64,000 bases of DNA from positions 22,913,501-22,977,500 of the forward strand of contig JAWUZG010000013.1 of NCBI GenBank assembly GCA_036785705.1. Direction: 5' to 3'. Numbering within the stretch: the first letter of the stretch is position 1; every line of letters starts with the position of its first letter. A model generated the notes under the pieces. The model saw only the letters and a list, made by a program, of their open reading frames with translations. It did not search any database and had not been told where the DNA came from. A program made the position numbers and the translations under genes. Positions 57,981 through 64,000 of this stretch are shown here, in pieces. The stretch comes from Acanthornis magna (Eukaryota; Chordata; Aves; Passeriformes; Acanthizidae).

Positions 57981-60900
57981 CAGTTATTAAGGCTGTGTTG
58001 GCTAATTACCAGTCTCTGCCAGTTAAGGCACACATGAAAAGCAAGGGGCTGGAGCAGTGTGAGATGTTTTCCCTCCTCCTCTCCTTGGTGACTGGGAATG
58101 AGTTTCCCAGTGCTTGGCAGGCAGTGCCTGTTAGAGGCTCAGCTGTGCCCAAGGGCCCTGGGTGGGCAGCAGCAGGGCACATCCCAGCCACCGCCAGCTC
58201 CCCCCAGCCAGCGGCTGCCCCCGTGATAAAAAAGCAGCCCACTGCATTGCTGTGCTTCCTTTCTGCGCTGCAGCTGCTGCTGGAGGTGCTCAGTGTCACT
58301 GCTGGAGTCCTGGGGAGCAGTGCTGGCACAGCTGGACAGGGCTCCCTTTGAGCCCTTGGCTGCTTTGAGCGCTGTTTATGGCATTGGCCTCAGCAGCTGA
58401 AGCTGCTGAAGAGCTAGAGCTGGTTTGGCAGCATCTGTGTGATTGTTTGGTTATTTAGAATCTTAGAAGATGTGAGATTGGTCAGCGAGGTTCTCGAGGG
58501 TTGGAGAGATCTTGTCCAGATTGGGGTCCTGGCAGCACCTGCTACCATTAATTACTGTGTAGGAGTTAAAGATAGGTGGCTCTTTTCCCCTCCCTTGTCC
58601 TGTGTTGTTTGAGGTGCAACTAATTATAGTAGTGATATGAACTATAATACGTATATGTTACACATACGTTCACGTATATGTATACACACACATATATGTC
58701 TTTACATCCAGATCCTTCAAAGAGGTTGGGACTTGCTTCCTCGCCCTTCAGTTCCATTATTCCTTATGCCTCCCTCAGGTGTGACAGGTCACTGGTTTAG
58801 GCTGCTTCGGGCTGCATTGCCTATGCTCAAGAGAGGGCTGCAGTGTTCCGAATTCAGCATCCCTGGCTGGGCGGGGCTGTCTCTTGGCGTTTCCTCGTCT
58901 GGGGACAGGTGGTTTCGGTAGTTTCAAGAGGCACTGGTGTCTCCTGCGTGCACAGACACCAGGTCACAGACACAGCTTCGGTTATGGTGAAACACAGAGC
59001 CTTCAGAGCAGGCACAAGATGCTCAGTATCCCTCTCTCGGCAGTGATGTGTTTGACAGGGAGCTCTGCTGTTCCTGCTGGAGCCCAGCAGGCTCTGTGCC
59101 ACAGCCAGCTCCTGCCCTGGCTCCCAGAGCTGCTCAGGCTCTGCCTCTCGCCGTCCTCCCCGCGCAGCTGCCGCCCGTGTTTTCTACATTACTGCACAGG
59201 AAGCCGCTGCTGCTTCGGTTTCTCTTTGTATTCCCCCCATGTATTGTGTCCTGATTTGGAGCCACTCACAGGAAAGGAGATCAGCTGAAAAGGTCAGCGG
59301 CTCGGGCTTGCTGTGTTTGCAGCAGCTCCGCAGCCATCAGCAGTGCCGGTGGGACAGGAGAGCAGAGGAGAGGAGCTCATTCCCAGAGCTGCCCTGGGAC
59401 CCCAGTCCTTCCACACCAGCAGAGCCTGGGGCCAGCCCCGCTCTGTCCCCGGGGCAGCGTGTCCCCAGTCTGTCCTGGTGATGTGCCCCTGCCCTTGAGT
59501 GCTGTCACCCTCCGGAGGTGCGGAGGCTTTCCCTGTGGTCACATCAGTCCCCCTCGGTCAGGAGCTGTCTTTGCTTCTCCTGTTCGTGCTCCCCATCACA
59601 CCTGTCCCACGGCGCTGGCGTGGCCGCCACTGTTCCGTGTCACAGGAAGGGTGGGCAGCAGGGCCTTCTTCATCCCTCTCCTCAGGTGCTGCTTTACCCC
59701 AGTGCTACCTTCTGGCTTTTTTTTCTCCATTTCTCCTGGTTCAGCATCCCACGAGCCACTGCTTTGCTCAGCCTGGGAGTAAATGGCCTTAAGCTTCTCA
59801 ATGACAGATGAATGATGTGTCCAAGCCCCTGTTTTTCAGTCTGTGTTAGTTAGACTGTGTTGTGTCTTCTCCCCTGCGCCTCCTTGAACTTGGTGACTGT
59901 CACTGTGGTGTGGAACAGCACCAGGATGGGACTCTCTTCTTTTTCTGCTGCTCCTTGGGAAAGCTGTGGGCTTTCAGAAATGCTGAACTAAGGGACACCA
60001 CAGTTGTGCCTTTACGTTGTTTATGCAAATGCATGGAATAAAAACACAGTGTTTAAGTAAAAGCTTCGATTTTGAAGAATCTGCACTTTTCCTTAGATGT
60101 TTTTTGTTAAACTTATAATTCTAGTTTTCCTGTTTTGTCCTGGTTGGTTTGTCTACATTAGCTTTGAGCTGTTGTGAACTCATAATGTGAACAGAACATA
60201 CAGATTATCATCTTTTTGTTTGTCAGTTAAGAGTATAAAGTTGGTACAAAACACAATAACAGTACCCAGGTGATGGGGGGTTTCACCAGCATCATCGGTG
60301 TCCTTCAATGCAGCATAGCAACAGAGGTGCTTACAAATCTATTTGAAGATAAAAAAAGACTTAAATCCAGTGGATCGTTGAATATAAATGTCTAAAGGAT
60401 GCCAGTAAACTTGCAAAGACAATATAAGAGATAAAAAATCTTGATCAAAAATTCCTAATATAAATAATTCTGTTGAAACAGCTGTGATGGTCTGTCATGT
60501 TGATGGACTCAAAAGAAGCTTTTGAGTAAGCCTGTTCCTTGTCAAACAGAACTTGATCAAAGGTTTTGCTTTTCATTAAATAAGGAGAAAACCAAGTGTA
60601 GTAAAGGCGGGGTAAATAGCCTGTATTTCATAATTTTCTTGATGTGTGTTGACGGCAAAGATAAAAATGCTCTGGGTCCTGCCTGCGACTGCAGCAGTGG
60701 TGCTGTGGTGCCAGGAGACCTTTGGAGCTCCGACAGGGCTCCAGTGATCCCTCTGGGGCTCCCGGGGCTGTTTCAGTCAGGCATGTAGAGAGTGGGGTTG
60801 CTGTGCCTGTGTGTTCTGTCCCTGTGCACAGTCCAAGTGGCCAGTTCTCCTCTGGTTCGTTTTGGAGCTCAGTTTTCACAAAGTGAGTCAAGATTTTTTT

Positions 60901-61817
60901 CCTTTTAGAAAATGAGCCTATTCTTTGCTAAAAATAAACTTCACAAAATAGAACCTGCTTTCTATAATTCATAGTCTTTCTTCCATTTCCCTCTGAACAA
61001 AGCTGAAAAGAAATTTTCCAGGCTGTTAATTTGGTTTCATTTCATTCTTTTCCCTTTTTCCCTTTGAATGAAAGACTCCTTACCCTGTCTAAATATATAT
61101 TCTCTTTCTCCTTTTTTTGAAAAGACTCCTTCCCCATCTGAGTATATTTTTCCAATAGGCTTAAAGCTTTCCTGTTGGCTGTTGAGCATAATATTGTAGA
61201 AAATAGAAATACTGGGGAGAAGAGAGACTACTTGTATGTTTGATTTGAAAAGCCGCTTGTTTTTGGGCTATTACCAGCTCATGTGGTGTCCATGTGTTCA
61301 TAAGCTGACTGGTTTTTCTTATAAGCCTGACCATTACAGTGACCAGTGTGACATAAATAGACTTCAAGTGGAAACTCATAATGAAAAGAGATCCTTTTAG
61401 TGGGATTTGGAATTCCAGGAAAAGGTCAAAACTGCTTTAAATTGAAGGGAGGAGCACACGTGGGACGCATGTCCTGTTATTTTAATATGGATCCCATGTG
61501 GCGTTGCTGTCTGGAAGTCGTGCTTGTTTGAGGGGAAGAGTTTCTTTCTGAGAAGGTTTCTATTTGTGGCTCTGTGGAGTCAAAATGTGTGCCTGATGGA
61601 AGGGGAGGATGAGACCAGAGCCATGCTTCTCCAAGCACTGGGGTGTTTGCTGAGCTCAGCTGGACAATGGCAGAGTTTGGTCGGTGTTTGGGGAGCAGCC
61701 TGCGCTCACGGCAGGCAGGTAGCCCTGGAGAATCCGTGCTGACCGGACTCGTGTTTCCAGGCAGGCAGCAGGATGGGCACAGGGCAGAGAGTTGCCAGGG
61801 CAAGGGAGGATGGTGGG

Positions 61818-62196
61818 AGAGAAGAGCACTGAGATCTTGGGAGAGGCACCTGGAGCAGAGGAGGTTCTGGGGACACCTTACACCCCTCTCAGTGGCAAGA
61901 GAGCTGGAGAGGGACTTTGGACAAGGGCCTGGAGGGATAGGACAAGGGGGAATGGCTTCCCATGGCAGAGGGCAGGGTTAGGTGGGATATTGGGAAGGAA
62001 TTGTTCCTGTGAGGGTGGGCAGGCCCTGGCACAGGTGCCCAGAGCAGCTGTGGCTGCCCCTGGATCCCTGGCAGTGTCCCAGGCTGGATGGCACTTGTGG
62101 CAGCCTGGTGTGGTGGAAGGTGTCCCTGCCACGGCACGGCGTAGGACTGGGTGATCTTTAGGGGTCCTTCCAACCCAAACTGTTCCATAGTTCTAG
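61818..62196 (+). mobile_element. CR1 LINE 3'-end fragment
   Basis: Contains 'agagctggagagggactttgg', 'gggaatggcttcccatgg', the 'gtgagggtgggcaggccctgg' core and the 'gggtccttccaacccaaac' tail ending near TTCCATAGTTCTAG. The 5' boundary is approximate. Confidence 0.93.
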
Positions 62197-64000
62197 ATAT
62201 TCCAAACAACATGTTAATGTCTATATTTTGCTTTCTTTTGGCCTCTTCGGCTTCCTATTTGGTGAATCCCCTGAGGGCATGAGCTGAGGCTGCCCTGTGA
62301 GCAGGGGAGAAGGACTGGGAGCAATCATCTGGAGAGTTGGAGGTGGGAATAGTCAGAAAGAAAGAAACTAATAAAGTGCAGTTTGGATTAGTGACCTGGG
62401 AGAAATTGGTTCATCAGTGAATGGGTATGAAAGGATTTAGCATTGAAGAGGACAGGGAAAAGATTAATTTCCATTACGTTACAAAAAGAATGAGATAATT
62501 TAATGAAGGACAGAGTGTGGGGAGAAAGGATGGGAAGAAGGCCAAAGTCTGTGGAAGACATGAAATATAATGTGCCTATTTTTAGACAGAAAAATAAGAG
62601 GAAGATAAATTATCTTTCTACTTGATTGTTATCTCCAGTCCTTCAAAACTTCAAATTGTTTCACTTATGCGAGGTGACTGGAGAGGAGTCTGAGGCAGAG
62701 GGCTAGGTTAGAGAATTGTACCCCAGAGTGGTAAAAATGGAAAGAAAGGATGTGTGTGCCATAGGAGGGACTGCAGGAGGAGGCACAGCAGTGGGGAGCA
62801 GTCCTGCCCGCGGGCAGGTCCCTCTGGGTGCGGCGGTGGCAGCCTCACAGGGGCTCGGTGAGCCTGGGCAGAGCAGTCTGTCTGGCAGCCCCAGAGCCCT
62901 TAGCACCTTCTCTCTGAGCTGCTCAGAGGAGCCTCATGGGCACCTTCCCGTGCTGCTTCTCCTGCTCCAATTTGTGGTTCTGTCATGACCTCTTCAAACC
63001 TTCCTGTGTCTGTAGGATCCCCGAAGGAATGAATCTGCACATGAGAGCCATGCTCAGCACCTCTTTGTTTTATTTCATTGGCTTTTGCCGCTTGCTGGTC
63101 TCTGTGTCAGGGAATCTCTGCTCTGAGCTGTGATCATCAGTCGACCTCTCACTTCTCCCCTGCGCAGTGCAGATAACAGCCCCTCATGGAATTCAGTGGC
63201 TCAAATCCAGCTGCCTGGAGCTGCATCCCGTGTGTCACCATGGCGCTGTGTCCCCGTGCTGTCCCCGCCAGGACAGGACAGGACACGGGGCAGTGCTCCT
63301 CAGTGCTGCTGGGGCAGGGGCTGACTCCGCAGGTGCCCCAGCGCTCACCCTCACACCTGTCCAGCATCCCTCGCCCCTGGAGCAGTCCTGAATGCACCAC
63401 TTTGTGTTTTTGCTGTGTAGCCTGGATGAGGAGAAAAGAAGGAAAAAGGGAGGGTCCTGCATCTTCTGGTGACTTGCTTCATCTCGTTGTCCTGGCTTCG
63501 TTCTGGAATTGTTTTCGTCAATCCCTTTGCACCGTGACTTGGTTTGGTGGGTCTCGCAGGAGGCAGGTGTGGGTTGCCCAGGCCATGGGTGGGATGGTGA
63601 CTCTTCTTCCCAACAGAAGTTGTCGGTGCCCCTGAGGACAGTGCACAGCAGCTCCACAGGGGACATCTGCGGTGGCTTTCAGGTAGTGACTGCTAGGGTT
63701 AAAAATGAGAAGATAAAGGCTTTTTTAAAAACAAAGAAATAACACCCAAACTCCAGAGCACTTTCTCCCACAAGAACCTATTTGCAGGCTGCTCTTGCTT
63801 TTTCACAAATCTAGGAGTTGGTAGAGACCATAACAGCGAAACGTGGCAGCAGGAGTGCTATTGGCAGCCTTCATTTAATTGGTACTTGTGGCTCATGCTG
63901 AAAATCCATTCCTGGTCTGACGTCAGATGTAGCTGCTGTGGGTTTGTTTCATGTAGGTTTGAGATCTTGAATTATCTAGGGAGCTTTGGTTTTCTGTACG

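Larger units (their letters stand above)
18824..64000 (+). other. INPP5A: INPP5A intron 1 (5' part, runs off the window)
   Basis: About 45 kb of sequence with no exon that I can support. I looked for the conserved start of exon 2 (PENLQKNW-like, phase 0, preceded by a polypyrimidine-AG) and found only one false lead, near 50.27 kb. A very long first intron is consistent with the large size of INPP5A in other vertebrates. The intron holds six CR1 fragments, the composite minisatellite at 30.8-32.15 kb, a ten-unit minisatellite at 43.2 kb, several (AT)n tracts and four long T homopolymers. Confidence 0.8.
43601..64000. other. INPP5A intron 1, distal section without supported exons
   Basis: Intronic sequence with (AT)n tracts at 45.25 and 50.46 kb, T17 at 52.56 kb, T26 at 57.70 kb beside a very AT-rich block, and CR1 fragments at 57.21 and 61.82 kb. 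GC-richer patches lie at 52.6-53.05, 54.55-54.95 and 59.05-59.65 kb. These could be regulatory, but nothing in them identifies a gene. Confidence 0.55.

Noticed and set aside
1..64000. CRISPR arrays, prokaryotic operons, phage or plasmid features
   Set aside because: The regular repeats are head-to-tail minisatellites without unique spacers. The CR1 elements and spliced exon show a bird nuclear genome.

Overview
This window looks like bird nuclear DNA, possibly a songbird. It carries many truncated CR1 LINE 3' ends, including the typical 'ccttccaaccca...attctgtgattct' tails, plus a vertebrate-style CpG island, long low-coding stretches and many micro- and minisatellites. I see no bacterial-style gene organisation. 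I could not run a search, so the exact species is unknown.

The only protein-coding sequence I can support is the first coding exon of INPP5A (type I inositol polyphosphate 5-phosphatase) on the + strand at 18749-18823. It encodes 25 residues and ends at a consensus splice donor (GTAAGTA). It sits in a CpG island at about 17575-19465 that has GC boxes, an NRF1-like site, a CRE core and two upstream ORFs in the predicted leader. The codons that should follow in exon 2 (Pro-Glu-Asn-Leu-Gln...) were not found downstream, so 18824-64000 appears to lie entirely inside a very long intron 1.

Layout: 1-17575 is the 5' intergenic flank. It holds CR1 fragments at 4.3, 8.2, 12.5 and 13.4 kb, a perfect 4 x 22-bp minisatellite at 3.77 kb, a weak retroviral primer-binding-site-like motif at 2.9 kb and a CAG7 tract at 17.1 kb. 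17575-19465 is the CpG-island promoter and exon 1. 19465-64000 is intron 1, with CR1 fragments at 21.6, 29.8, 39.5, 41.9, 57.2 and 61.8 kb. The most striking block is 30.7-32.2 kb. There a GGGCT-type pentamer ladder, G-rich on the coding strand, is followed immediately by about 45 copies of a 15-bp C-rich repeat, G-rich on the template strand. This composite GC-rich block ends at a strong splice-donor-like CAG|GTAGGT. A separate array of ten 39/40-bp units lies at 43.2-43.6 kb.

The longest open frames in the window (300-536 codons) come from these repeats and are not genes. No tRNA, rRNA, CRISPR array or prokaryotic operon was seen. The main points of interest are the composite minisatellite block in intron 1 and the upstream ORFs of INPP5A. 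I found no convincing new protein system here.
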